Shown here: positions 26,114 to 34,223 of the stretch, piece after piece
Layout of the letters: each line of letters begins with the position of its first letter
How positions within the stretch are numbered: the first letter of the stretch is position 1
Assembly: GCF_023336905.1 (NCBI RefSeq)
Contig: NZ_JAMBLS010000007.1
Location: forward strand, 1-64,000
DNA length: 64,000 nt
Source of the DNA: Bacteroides sp. ET71
GTDB taxonomy: Bacteria > Bacteroidota > Bacteroidia > Bacteroidales > Bacteroidaceae
Direction of reading: 5' to 3'
Position numbers and translations under genes: made by a program
Notes under the pieces: generated by a model
Told to the model about the DNA's origin: nothing
The model's input: the letters and a program-made list of their open reading frames with translations, nothing else
The model's database searches: none

Positions 26114-27352
26114 ATGAGCAAACTATTCACCCCCGTCACCCTCGGCCCGCTGACCCTGCGCAACCGCACCATCCGCTCGGCCGCCTTCGAGAGCATGTGC
26201 CCCGGCAACAAGCCCTCGCAACAACTCCTCGACTACCACCGCTCCGTCGCCGCCGGCGGCGTGGGCATGACCACCGTAGCCTACGCAGCCGTCACCCGCA
26301 GCGGCCTCTCCTTCGACCGCCAACTCTGGATGCGCCCCGAGATAATCCCCGGCCTCCGCCAACTGACCGACGCCGTCCACGCCGAAGGCGCCGCCGCCGG
26401 CATCCAACTGGGCCACTGCGGAAACATGTCGCATCGCAGCATCTGCGGCTGCACACCCGTAGGCGCCTCCACCGGCTTCAACCTCTACTCACCCACCTTC
26501 GTGCGCGGCCTCCGCGCCGACGAGCTGCCCGAAATGGCCCGCGCCTACGGCCGCTCCGTCCGACTGGCCCGCGAAGCCGGGTTCGATGCCGTCGAGATAC
26601 ACGCCGGCCACGGCTACCTCATCAGCCAGTTTCTCTCCCCCGCCACCAACCACCGGCACGACCTCTTCGGCGGCTCGCTGGAGAACCGCATGCGCTTCAT
26701 GGACATGGTGATGCAGGAAGTCATGCAAGCCGCCGGCACCGACATGGCCGTCATCGTCAAGATGAACATGCGCGACGGCTTCCGCGGCGGCATGGAGCTG
26801 GACGAGACCCTGCAAGTGGCCCATCGCCTGGAGCAGAGCGGCGCCCATGCCCTCGTGCTCAGCGGCGGCTTCGTCAGCAAAGCACCGATGTACGTCATGC
26901 GCGGCGAGATGCCCATACGCACCATGACCCACTACATGACCACGTGGTGGCTGAAATACGGCGTCCGCCTGGTGGGCAAATGGATGATACCCACCGTGCC
27001 CTTCCGGGAAGCCTATTTCCTGGACGACGCCCTGAAGTTCCGCAAAGAAATCAAGATGCCACTCATCTATGTGGGCGGGCTCGTCTCCCGCAGCAAGATA
27101 GACGAAGTGCTGGACCACGGCTTCGAGGCCGTACAGATGGCTCGCGCCCTGCTCAACGAGCCCGGCTTCGTCAACCGCATGAAGGCCGAAGAAGACGCGC
27201 GCTGCCAATGCCGCCACAGCAACTACTGCATCGCACGCATGTACACCATCGACATGGCCTGCCACCAGCACCTCAACGAACCGCTGCCCCCCTGCCTGCA
27301 AAAAGAAATCGAACAGATAGAAAAACGACAAGCCGCCCATGGAAAGCAATAA
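26114..27352 (+). CDS. Old Yellow Enzyme-family NADH:flavin oxidoreductase, candidate steroid 5-beta-reductase
   Basis: 412 residues from the ATG at 26114, just behind an AT-rich block of GAATGAAGAATG-like inverted sequence. The FMN-binding TIM barrel shows PLTLRNRTIRSAAFE, GIQLGHCG, the H-x-G-H pattern in EIHAGHGYLISQFLSP and GGSLENRMRF. A cysteine cluster near the C terminus (CQCRHSNYCIARMY) suggests a 4Fe-4S site, as in the BaiCD/BaiH branch, but the long C-terminal NAD(P) domain of those enzymes is missing. BaiCD-like enzymes reduce 3-oxo-delta-4 bile acids. The SDR start overlaps the end of this gene by 14 bases. Confidence 0.82.
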   Translation: MSKLFTPVTLGPLTLRNRTIRSAAFESMCPGNKPSQQLLDYHRSVAAGGVGMTTVAYAAVTRSGLSFDRQLWMRPEIIPGLRQLTDAVHAEGAAAGIQLGHCGNMSHRSICGCTPVGASTGFNLYSPTFVRGLRADELPEMARAYGRSVRLAREAGFDAVEIHAGHGYLISQFLSPATNHRHDLFGGSLENRMRFMDMVMQEVMQAAGTDMAVIVKMNMRDGFRGGMELDETLQVAHRLEQSGAHALVLSGGFVSKAPMYVMRGEMPIRTMTHYMTTWWLKYGVRLVGKWMIPTVPFREAYFLDDALKFRKEIKMPLIYVGGLVSRSKIDEVLDHGFEAVQMARALLNEPGFVNRMKAEEDARCQCRHSNYCIARMYTIDMACHQHLNEPLPPCLQKEIEQIEKRQAAHGKQ

Positions 27353-28208
27353 GAAGGAAAGCAGCCGGCAGAAACTGGCCGTCATCACCGGAGCCGACGG
27401 AGGCATGGGCACCGAAATCACCCGTGCCGTGGCCCAGGCGGGCTACCGCGTCATCATGGCCTCGTGCCGCAAGCAGAAGGCCGAAGCCGTGCGCCGCACC
27501 CTCCTGCACGACCACCGGGATTTACAGATAGAAGTACGCAAACTCGACCTGGCTTCTCTGGCATCGGTCGCCGAGTTCGCCAACATTCTCTTGGAGGAAA
27601 GTTACCCCATCACCTTGCTTATGAACTGTGCAGGCACGATGGAGACAGGCCTGCACATCACTGAAGACGGACTGGAGCGCACGGTCAGCGTCAACTACGT
27701 AGGCCCCTACCTGCTGACCCGCAAGCTGCTCCCGCTGATGCACGCCGGCAGCCGCGTGGTCAACATGGTGTCGTGCACCTACGCCATCGGCCATCTGGAT
27801 TTCCCTGACTTCTTCACCCGCGGACGGCGGGGCGGCTTCTGGCGCATCCCCATTTACAGCAACACCAAGCTGGCGCTGACCCTCTTCACCATCGACCTGG
27901 CCGAGCGCGTCCGCGACCGGGGCATCGTGGTCAACGCGGCCGACCCGGGCATTGTCTCGACGGACATCATCACCATGCACATGTGGTTTGACCCGCTGAC
28001 CGACCTGCTCTTCCGCCCCTTCATCCGCACGCCCCGCCAGGGTGCCGACACGGCCATCCGCCTGCTGCTGGACGAAGATGCCGGACAGCGCACGGGCACG
28101 TTCAACGTCAGCGGGCACGCCAAGCCTCTGTCGGAGAAATACACGCGCCATGTGCAGATGCAGGAGCTTTGGCAGCGCACGGAGAAGATTGTGGAACAAT
28201 GGTTGTAG
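27339..28208 (+). CDS. Short-chain dehydrogenase, candidate hydroxysteroid dehydrogenase
   Basis: A 289-residue classical SDR. The cofactor motif is TGADGGMG, the structural motif NCAGTM, and the catalytic Ser/Tyr/Lys are in MVSCTY and YSNTK. It starts inside the preceding OYE gene (14-base overlap), so it is cotranscribed. In the corresponding gut Bacteroidota clusters the SDR is a 3-beta-hydroxysteroid dehydrogenase. Here the stereochemistry and substrate cannot be read from sequence. Confidence 0.82.
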   Translation: MESNKKESSRQKLAVITGADGGMGTEITRAVAQAGYRVIMASCRKQKAEAVRRTLLHDHRDLQIEVRKLDLASLASVAEFANILLEESYPITLLMNCAGTMETGLHITEDGLERTVSVNYVGPYLLTRKLLPLMHAGSRVVNMVSCTYAIGHLDFPDFFTRGRRGGFWRIPIYSNTKLALTLFTIDLAERVRDRGIVVNAADPGIVSTDIITMHMWFDPLTDLLFRPFIRTPRQGADTAIRLLLDEDAGQRTGTFNVSGHAKPLSEKYTRHVQMQELWQRTEKIVEQWL

Positions 28209-28248
28209 AATCCGTAATTCATATACCTATTCTTCCCGTGCCACTCCC

Positions 28249-28256
28249 TACCTTTG
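28249..28256 (+). promoter_or_regulatory. -7 box of the acetyltransferase gene
   Basis: TACCTTTG, 16 bases before the ATG; the -33 element is not clear. It separates this gene from the steroid-type trio. Confidence 0.55.
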
Positions 28257-28272
28257 CCGGAAAAAGAAGGAT

Positions 28273-28839
28273 ATGACTATGACATTAGAACGTTTTCTGG
28301 ATTATGTAAAGACAGGGCAAGCCCTGAGCAGTGACGAAATACACCAATTCATGGACGCCATGAGCGGCGAAGCACGGCGCATCACTTTCCGGCTGAACAC
28401 AGCTTACTGCGAACCGGCCGAAGTGCGTGCGCTCCTGTCCGAATTGTTCGGCTATACCGTCCCCGAAACCTTTCGCGTCTTCCCGCCTTTCTACACCGAC
28501 TTCGGCAAGAATATCCGGGTGAGCGAAAACGTCTTCATCAACGCCTGCTGCCATTTCCAGGACCACGGCGGAGTGACCTTGGGCGAGGGTTGCCAGATAG
28601 GCCACAACGTGGTCTTCGCCACCCTGAACCACGGCATAGAGCCTGAAGACCGCCTGCATACCTACCCTGCCCCTATCGTGTTGGGAAAAGGCGTGTGGGT
28701 AGGCTCCAACTCCACTATCCTGCAAGGCGTAACCATAGGTGACTATGCGATAGTGGCCGCCGGTGCCGTGGTGACGAAAGACGTGCCCGCCCGCACCGTA
28801 GTGGGTGGCGTCCCGGCCCGGGTCATCAAGCAATTCTGA
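28273..28839 (+). CDS. Maltose/galactoside-type O-acetyltransferase (left-handed beta-helix)
   Basis: 188 residues from the ATG at 28273. The C-terminal two thirds are hexapeptide repeats (left-handed beta helix) with the catalytic His in FATLNHG. The pattern GVWVGSNSTILQGVTIGD and AAGAVVTKDVPARTVVGGVPARVI is that of LacA/Maa/NodL acetyl-CoA-dependent sugar acetyltransferases. A short helical N-terminal region replaces the usual Mac domain in part. The acceptor is unknown. Confidence 0.88.
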   Translation: MTMTLERFLDYVKTGQALSSDEIHQFMDAMSGEARRITFRLNTAYCEPAEVRALLSELFGYTVPETFRVFPPFYTDFGKNIRVSENVFINACCHFQDHGGVTLGEGCQIGHNVVFATLNHGIEPEDRLHTYPAPIVLGKGVWVGSNSTILQGVTIGDYAIVAAGAVVTKDVPARTVVGGVPARVIKQF

Positions 28840-28861
28840 AGCACCCGTCTCGTAACAGGCT

Positions 28862-28918
28862 GGTTGCCGGTGTCGCAACTAGTCGGTTGCCGGTGTCGCA
28901 ACTAGCCGGTTGTTTGCC
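28862..28918. repeat. 23-bp tandem repeat, two full copies plus a partial
   Basis: Copies 28862-28884 and 28885-28907 of GGTTGCCGGTGTCGCAACTA plus TSC differ in one base, and a decayed third start follows at 28908. Confidence 0.8.
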
Positions 28919-28925
28919 TAAAAAA

Positions 28926-28961
28926 GTGGAGGCCGCTCCGAACAGCTCGGGCAGCCTCCAC
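28926..28961 (-). terminator. Terminator of the fumarase gene
   Basis: GTGGAGGC (28926-28933) pairs with GCCTCCAC (28954-28961). On the minus strand the stem is followed by T6. Confidence 0.85.
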
Positions 28962-28997
28962 ATCTTCTTATTTATCAACGAGCCTTCCGGCCTGTCA

Positions 28998-30641
28998 TCA
29001 GCACTTACCGCCGTTCCACGGCTTCAGTTGCTTGAAGAAATCGTTGCCTTTGTCGTCCACCAGGATGAAGGCGGGGAAGTCTACCACGTCAATCTTCCAG
29101 ATGGCTTCCATGCCCAATTCCGGATATTCCACACATTCGATGCTCTTGATGCTGTTCATCGACAGTACGGCAGCCGGGCCGCCAATGCTGCCCAGGTAGA
29201 AACCGCCGTGCTTCTGGCAAGCATCCGTCACCACCTGCGTGCGGTTGCCCTTGGCAATCATCACCATCGAGCCGCCGTGGTCTTGGAACTCATCCACATA
29301 GGGGTCCATGCGGTTGGCCGTCGTCGGGCCCATCGAACCGCAAGGCATGCCCGCAGGCGTTTTGGCCGGACCGGCATAGAGCACGGGATGGTCTTTGAAA
29401 TACTGCGGCAGGTCCTCGCCGGCATCCAAACGGGCTTTCAGCTTGGCGTGTGCAATGTCACGGGCCACGATGATGGTGCCGTTCAGGCTGACACGCGTGG
29501 CTACGGGATATTGTGACAGAATCTTGCAGATTTCGCTCATCGGCTGGTTCAGGTCGATGCGCACGGCACCTCCTTCGCCTGCGTTGCGCAGTTCGGCAGG
29601 AATCAGTTCGCCGGGATTGTCGTCCAGCTTCTCAATCCAGACGCCGTCCTTGTTGATTTTCGCCTTGATGTTGCGGTCGGCCGAACAGCTCACTCCCAAG
29701 CCGATGGGGCAAGAAGCACCGTGACGCGGCAGACGGATGACGCGGATGTCGTGGGCAAAATATTTGCCGCCAAACTGGGCGCCGAAACCAATCTTGTGGG
29801 CTTCTTCCAGCAGTTGCTTCTCCAGCTCCACGTCGCGGAAGGCACGTCCTGTCTCGTCGCCAGTCGTAGGCAGGTTGTCGTAGTAGTGCGTAGAGGCCAG
29901 TTTGACGGTCAGCAAGTTCTTTTCGGCCGAAGTACCGCCGATGACGAAAGCAATGTGATAGGGAGGACAAGCGGCCGTGCCCAGCGTCTTCATCTTCTCC
30001 ACCAGGAAGGGCACCAGCGTACCCGGGTTCTGGATACGGGCTTTCGTCTCCTGATAGAAATAAGTCTTGTTGGCCGAGCCTCCGCCTTTCACCACGCAAA
30101 GGAACTTGTACTCGTCGCCTTCCGTAGCCTCGATGTCAATCTGGGCAGGCAGGTTGCAACGGGTGTTGACTTCTTCGTACATGGTGAGCGGTGCGTTCTG
30201 CGAGTAGCGCAGGTTCTCTTCCGTGTAGGTCTTGTAGACACCTTTCGACAGAGCCTCTTCGTCACAGAAACCGGTCCAGACCTGCTGGCCTTTTTCACCG
30301 TGGATGATAGCCGTGCCGGTGTCTTGGCAGAACGGGAGCTGGCCTTTGCTGGCCACCTCGGCATTGCGGAGGAAGGTCAGGGCCACGTACTTGTCGTTTT
30401 CACTGGCTTCGGGGTCGGTCAAAATCTTAGCCACCTGTTCGTTGTGCGAACGGCGTAACAGGAAGTTGACGTCGCGGAAAGCGGCATTGGCCAACATCGT
30501 CAGTGCTTCGGGGCTTACTTTCAGGATAGGTTTCCCCTCAAATTCGCTTACCGACACACCGTCTTTGGTGAGCAGGTAATACTCAGTGTCGTCTTTGCCC
30601 AACTGGAACATGGGCGCATACTTGAATTCTGGTGTTGCCAT
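28998..30641 (-). CDS. fum: Fumarate hydratase, class I (iron-sulfur)
   Basis: This 547-residue enzyme interconverts fumarate and malate, here in the reductive branch that leads to succinate in Bacteroidota. N-terminal (catalytic, iron-sulfur) and C-terminal domains are both present. Blocks include [51 protein letters not shown] and [23 protein letters not shown] box lies upstream on the minus strand (30684-30691) and a terminator follows the gene. Confidence 0.95.
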   Translation of the reverse strand: MATPEFKYAPMFQLGKDDTEYYLLTKDGVSVSEFEGKPILKVSPEALTMLANAAFRDVNFLLRRSHNEQVAKILTDPEASENDKYVALTFLRNAEVASKGQLPFCQDTGTAIIHGEKGQQVWTGFCDEEALSKGVYKTYTEENLRYSQNAPLTMYEEVNTRCNLPAQIDIEATEGDEYKFLCVVKGGGSANKTYFYQETKARIQNPGTLVPFLVEKMKTLGTAACPPYHIAFVIGGTSAEKNLLTVKLASTHYYDNLPTTGDETGRAFRDVELEKQLLEEAHKIGFGAQFGGKYFAHDIRVIRLPRHGASCPIGLGVSCSADRNIKAKINKDGVWIEKLDDNPGELIPAELRNAGEGGAVRIDLNQPMSEICKILSQYPVATRVSLNGTIIVARDIAHAKLKARLDAGEDLPQYFKDHPVLYAGPAKTPAGMPCGSMGPTTANRMDPYVDEFQDHGGSMVMIAKGNRTQVVTDACQKHGGFYLGSIGGPAAVLSMNSIKSIECVEYPELGMEAIWKIDVVDFPAFILVDDKGNDFFKQLKPWNGGKC

Positions 30642-30752
30642 AATTACTATATGTTTTTAGAATCGATTGGTTGTTCGTATGCGCAAAGGTAAGAAGTATT
30701 ATCGAAAATTCCTTTTTCCGAGGCCGCTTTTCTTACACAAAAGAACAGAAAA

Positions 30753-30788
30753 ACGCCGGGACAGCTTTTGCAGAAACTGTCCCGGCGT
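30753..30788 (-). terminator. Terminator of tmRNA
   Basis: ACGCCGGGACAG (30753-30764) and CTGTCCCGGCGT (30777-30788) form a perfect 12-bp stem, followed by T5 in the minus direction. Confidence 0.9.
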
Positions 30789-30801
30789 CTCTCTTACTTC
30801 G

Positions 30802-31198
30802 TGGACCTGGAGGGAGTCGAACCCTCGTCCAAACGAGGAAATCATAAGCTTTCTACATGCTTATCTTTGCCTAAGTTTTCGTGCTGCGGCAGAACCAAAG
30901 CCATCAACCGCAACCTTATCCTCTAAAGATTTCGCCGACGCCGCGAGGCCGATGCCGACTATCTCCGATATGACTGCACCACTGAACCGGAATGCTTCGG
31001 AGCCACAGCTTCCGAGTGATGTCTCGTTCCAGCACCTGGTGCCGGAATTAAGCTCTAATCTACTGTACTTCGATTACGCAGCGAGAGCGTAGTTGTTTTC
31101 GCCAGATAAATTTTCGAGGACTGAGATTTAAGTGCCAGCCAACGAAGCACTGCATGCTTACCTACCATTTCTGCCCGCTGTCAAATCCAGTCAAGCCC
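30802..31198 (-). ncRNA. ssrA: tmRNA
   Basis: About 397 bases. The 5' end GGGCTTGAC pairs with 3' CAGGTCC (two wobbles) to make the acceptor stem, followed by discriminator A; the CCA is not encoded in full. The T-arm GAGGGTTCGACTCCCTC sits next to the 3' end. The tag frame (31074-31103, minus strand) reads GGC GAA AAC AAC TAC GCT CTC GCT GCG TAA, i.e. GENNYALAA. tmRNA rescues stalled ribosomes and marks their products for proteolysis. The precursor probably starts near a TACCTTTG box at 31245-31252, about 47 bases upstream of the mature end. Confidence 0.97.
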
Positions 31199-31244
31199 AT
31201 GAGTCGGTCGTCCGTAAAAGACGATGCGTTTTTGATTTTCACCG

Positions 31245-31252
31245 CAAAGGTA
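31245..31252 (-). promoter_or_regulatory. -7 box of the tmRNA promoter
   Basis: TACCTTTG on the minus strand, 47 bases before the mature 5' end, which implies a processed leader. A -33 element was not clear. Confidence 0.55.
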
Positions 31253-31332
31253 CGCATTATTTTTGATTTTCCATCCCAAACGGCCCGGAAAATATCTCGT
31301 CCGCCCGGAGGAAGGAAGAAACGATTACCTGT

Positions 31333-31398
31333 CCCGGACAAGAACCGTGCCCGTTCCGAACAAGAGGCGCGCCCGTTCCGAACAAGAGCCAAGGCTTC
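31333..31398. repeat. 22-bp tandem repeat, three units (copy 1 of a dispersed family)
   Basis: Units start at 31333, 31355 and 31377, consensus TCCGAACAAGARNCNNGNCC plus GT. The same repeat occurs at 40994-41059. Here it lies about 50 bases upstream of the -7 box of the lactonase gene. Confidence 0.85.
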
Positions 31399-31446
31399 TG
31401 TGTGGCGGAAAGAAAGATTTCCGGAGAGTTTTTCCGCAGATTTACG

Positions 31447-31454
31447 TACCTTTG
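31447..31454 (+). promoter_or_regulatory. -7 box of the lactonase gene
   Basis: TACCTTTG, 26 bases before the ATG at 31481. Confidence 0.6.
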
Positions 31455-31480
31455 TCCGCACGAACATTCAACTTGTAAAG

Positions 31481-32593
31481 ATGAGAACACTGCCATTCCT
31501 TCTGCTTGCATGCTGCATGGGGGCATGCACTTCCCGCCCTTCGAGTGGCGGCGCTGACGGACTGACCCTGCTGGTGGGCACTTACACCAACGGGAACAGC
31601 CACGGTATCTACACCTTCCGTTTCAACGGGAACACGGGAGAAAGCCGCCTGCTGGACTCCATCGCCCTGCCCAATCCGTCGTTCCTGACCGTATCTGCCG
31701 ACCTGAAACACGTCTATGCCGTCAGCGAGATGAACGACAGCAGTGCCATGCTCAACCTGCTGGCGTTCGACCCGGCCGGGGGAAAGCTGCGTTTGCTTGA
31801 CCGCCATCCTACTTTCGGCACCGACCCCTGTCATGTAGCCACGGACGGGCACATGGTCCTGACGGCCAATTACAGCGGTGGAAGCATATCCGTATTCCCT
31901 TTGCATGCCGACGGCACAACGGCTCCTGCCGACACGCTGTTCCACGGCATGGCCAATGGCCTCGACAGCGTCCGGCAAAACGAGCCGCACGTGCACTGCA
32001 CCGCCTTCTCGCCGGACGGGAGATATGTCTTTGCCACAGATTTCAGCGCCGACCGCCTGTTGCGGTTCGACGTGACAGAAAACGGCCTGAGCCCTTCGCC
32101 CGACTCCACCATCGTCTCCGTCAATCCCGATTCAGGCCCCCGGCACCTGACGTTCTCGCCGGACGGACGTCACGCCTACCTCATCGGCGAACTGTCCGGG
32201 TGCGTCACAGCCTTCGCCTACGAAGCCGGACGGCTGACCCCGATACAAACCATCGCAGCCGATACCACGGGAGCACGCGGCAGTGCCGACATACACGTCA
32301 GTCCGGACGGACAATTCCTCTATGCCAGCAACCGCTTGCAAAACGACGGCATAGCCATCTTCGCCATCCACCCGCAAAAAGGTACGCTGACGCCCGCAGG
32401 CTACCAACCGACAGGCAAACATCCTCGCAACTTCGGCATCACCCCCGACGGGAAATACCTGCTGGCTGCCTGCCGCGACGACAACGTCATCCAAGTGTAC
32501 CGACGTGACAACCGGACGGGATTGCTGAACGACACACATCAAGACATACACGTAGACAAGCCCGTGTGCATCGTATTCGTTAATAAACCATAA
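31481..32593 (+). CDS. Lactonase family lipoprotein (6-phosphogluconolactonase-like beta-propeller)
   Basis: 370 residues from the ATG at 31481, which gives a lipoprotein signal (LPFLLLACCMGAC). The mature part is a seven-bladed propeller of the YbhE/Pgl type with repeated FSPDGRYVF and VSPDGQFLYASNR-like blade motifs and the conserved NEPHVHCT and GPRHLTFSPDG blocks. Cytosolic Pgl hydrolyses 6-phosphogluconolactone. This copy appears exported and lipid-anchored, so its substrate is probably another lactone or it is a binding protein. It is monocistronic. Confidence 0.85.
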   Translation: MRTLPFLLLACCMGACTSRPSSGGADGLTLLVGTYTNGNSHGIYTFRFNGNTGESRLLDSIALPNPSFLTVSADLKHVYAVSEMNDSSAMLNLLAFDPAGGKLRLLDRHPTFGTDPCHVATDGHMVLTANYSGGSISVFPLHADGTTAPADTLFHGMANGLDSVRQNEPHVHCTAFSPDGRYVFATDFSADRLLRFDVTENGLSPSPDSTIVSVNPDSGPRHLTFSPDGRHAYLIGELSGCVTAFAYEAGRLTPIQTIAADTTGARGSADIHVSPDGQFLYASNRLQNDGIAIFAIHPQKGTLTPAGYQPTGKHPRNFGITPDGKYLLAACRDDNVIQVYRRDNRTGLLNDTHQDIHVDKPVCIVFVNKP

Positions 32594-32622
32594 ACGGAAA
32601 CACGTGCAAACAGGAAGTTGAC

Positions 32623-32630
32623 TAACTTTG
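32623..32630 (+). promoter_or_regulatory. -7 box of the DUF4831 gene
   Basis: TAACTTTG, 37 bases before the start codon. Confidence 0.5.
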
Positions 32631-32667
32631 TCTTTATACAAGATATAAACCTAATAAACAAAAGACA

Positions 32668-33747
32668 ATGAACCGAAAGAACAGTCTGATAGCCACAGCA
32701 TTTCTCATGCTCACCGCCCTCCCGGCCGTGGCACAAACCGAAGTCACCATAGGCGTGATGCGCGGCAAAGACTACGGCGTCACCTACATGCTGCCCAAAA
32801 CCGAAATCATCTTCAGCCTGGAAGTGACCAAGCACACCTATACTCCCGGCAAGCTTTGCCAATACGCCGGACAATACCTGCAACTGAACGACATATCGGG
32901 CACGAAAACCGAATATTGGACACTGGACAACATACAAATGCAAACCGCAGGCGTGCCGGACAAAGACAACGTCTACTTCGTGAAACTGAAAGACAAAACC
33001 GTCGCTCCCCTGATGGAACTGACGGAAGACGGCATCGTACGCTCCATCAACAGACCCCTCAGCGGCAAAAAAAACCAACAGGCCGAAGAACCCGTACCCA
33101 ACAAGAAAAAACAGTTGCCCGACCCTAAACGCTTCCTGACTGAAGAAATGCTGCTGGCCAACTCCACCGCCAAACAGGCAGAACTGATAGCCAAAGAAAT
33201 CTACAACATACGGGAAAGCCGCAATGCACTGCTGCGCGGCGAGGCGGAAAACACACCGCAAGACGGAGAACAACTGAAACTGATGCTGGACAACCTGGAG
33301 CTGCAAGAACGCTCGCTGGCAGAAATGTTCACCGGACATACGGTCGAAGAGACCAAGACCATCCACATCAAAACAACTCCCGAAGAAATGAAAGACAAAG
33401 TCATCTTCCGCTTCTCGCGCAAACTGGGGCTGCTGGATTGGGACGACCTGGCCGGAGAACCTTATTACCTCGACATCACCAACCTGAACCCGCTGCCAGA
33501 ACCCGTCGTCGAACCTGAAGGAAAGAAAAAGAAGAAAGAAGAAAGCCTGGAAGGCATCGCATACAGAGTTCCAGGCCGCGCACGAATCATCCTGCGCCAA
33601 GGCAACAACACCCTGCTGAAGACAGAAGTGCCCGTCACCCAATTCGGAACCATCGAATACCTGGCACCCGTGCTGTTCAATAAAAACTCCACCATCCAGG
33701 TACTGTTCGATACCACCACAGGCGGACTGATAAAAGTAGAACGATAG
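32668..33747 (+). CDS. DUF4831 family exported protein
   Basis: A 359-residue protein with signal peptide NRKNSLIATAFLMLTALPAVAQ. It matches the DUF4831 layout: an N-terminal strand-rich domain (GVMRGKDYGVTYMLPKTEI), a central helical segment with TAKQAELIAKEIYNIRESRNALLRGE, and a C-terminal domain beginning near GIAYRVPGRARIIL. A KKKKKEE stretch forms a charged linker. The family is confined to Bacteroidota and has no established function; an envelope role is likely from the signal peptide. Confidence 0.85.
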   Translation: MNRKNSLIATAFLMLTALPAVAQTEVTIGVMRGKDYGVTYMLPKTEIIFSLEVTKHTYTPGKLCQYAGQYLQLNDISGTKTEYWTLDNIQMQTAGVPDKDNVYFVKLKDKTVAPLMELTEDGIVRSINRPLSGKKNQQAEEPVPNKKKQLPDPKRFLTEEMLLANSTAKQAELIAKEIYNIRESRNALLRGEAENTPQDGEQLKLMLDNLELQERSLAEMFTGHTVEETKTIHIKTTPEEMKDKVIFRFSRKLGLLDWDDLAGEPYYLDITNLNPLPEPVVEPEGKKKKKEESLEGIAYRVPGRARIILRQGNNTLLKTEVPVTQFGTIEYLAPVLFNKNSTIQVLFDTTTGGLIKVER

Positions 33748-33770
33748 CCAACAAAAAAAAGAAAAAGCTA

Positions 33771-33823
33771 AAGAGGCACATTACGCGTCCCAAATCCCTC
33801 TTGAGAACGCTCATGTGCCTCTT
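33771..33823. terminator. Bidirectional hairpin between convergent genes
   Basis: AAGAGGCACAT (33771-33781) pairs with ATGTGCCTCTT (33813-33823) around a 31-base loop. A- and T-rich tracts flank both sides. Confidence 0.7.
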
Positions 33824-33848
33824 AAAAAAACAAACCTTCCCCCGCCCG

Positions 33849-34199
33849 TCAGGCCGGAAGAGCAAGCAGACGGATAAAGCCGTCTCTCTGCAACTGCATC
33901 AGATAAGTAGTGACACGGGAAGCATAACCCGCCTCTCCCCCAAAATGTTCCGACAGCAACCACACGATTTCACTCACCCTACGCCGGCCGTCTATCAGAT
34001 TCCAGACAGCCGTCCCATGCTCTTCCAAACGGACACGGATAAAGGGTGACATCCCCTTGGGCAAGAAAAAACGGCGCACCCATGCCCGCTTGAAACGAGG
34101 GTAAGCCAAAACAGCACACTCACCCTCCCACTCCGTCACCACATGCGCACTACGCACAGGAACAGCGTCAAGCAGATTATATTTCGCAGAACGACTCAT
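33849..34199 (-). CDS. PqqD-like protein
   Basis: A 116-residue protein whose C-terminal half reads as the PqqD fold: a strand-rich start followed by HGTAVWNLIDGRRRVSEIVWLLSEHF and a last helix ending in LQRDGFI. PqqD domains bind leader peptides of ribosomally made, modified peptides, but Bacteroidota encode many stand-alone copies near no maturase. Here the neighbours are a MFS transporter and DUF4831, so the role is open. The nearest radical SAM maturase gene in this window is 17 kb away. Confidence 0.7.
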   Translation of the reverse strand: MSRSAKYNLLDAVPVRSAHVVTEWEGECAVLAYPRFKRAWVRRFFLPKGMSPFIRVRLEEHGTAVWNLIDGRRRVSEIVWLLSEHFGGEAGYASRVTTYLMQLQRDGFIRLLALPA

Positions 34200-34223
34200 C
34201 TCACCCGCAGGACATCTGCCAAC

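Noticed and set aside
30780-30850. A tRNA gene
   Set aside because: The T-arm-like sequence is the 3' end of tmRNA, confirmed by the tag frame and the pairing of both ends.
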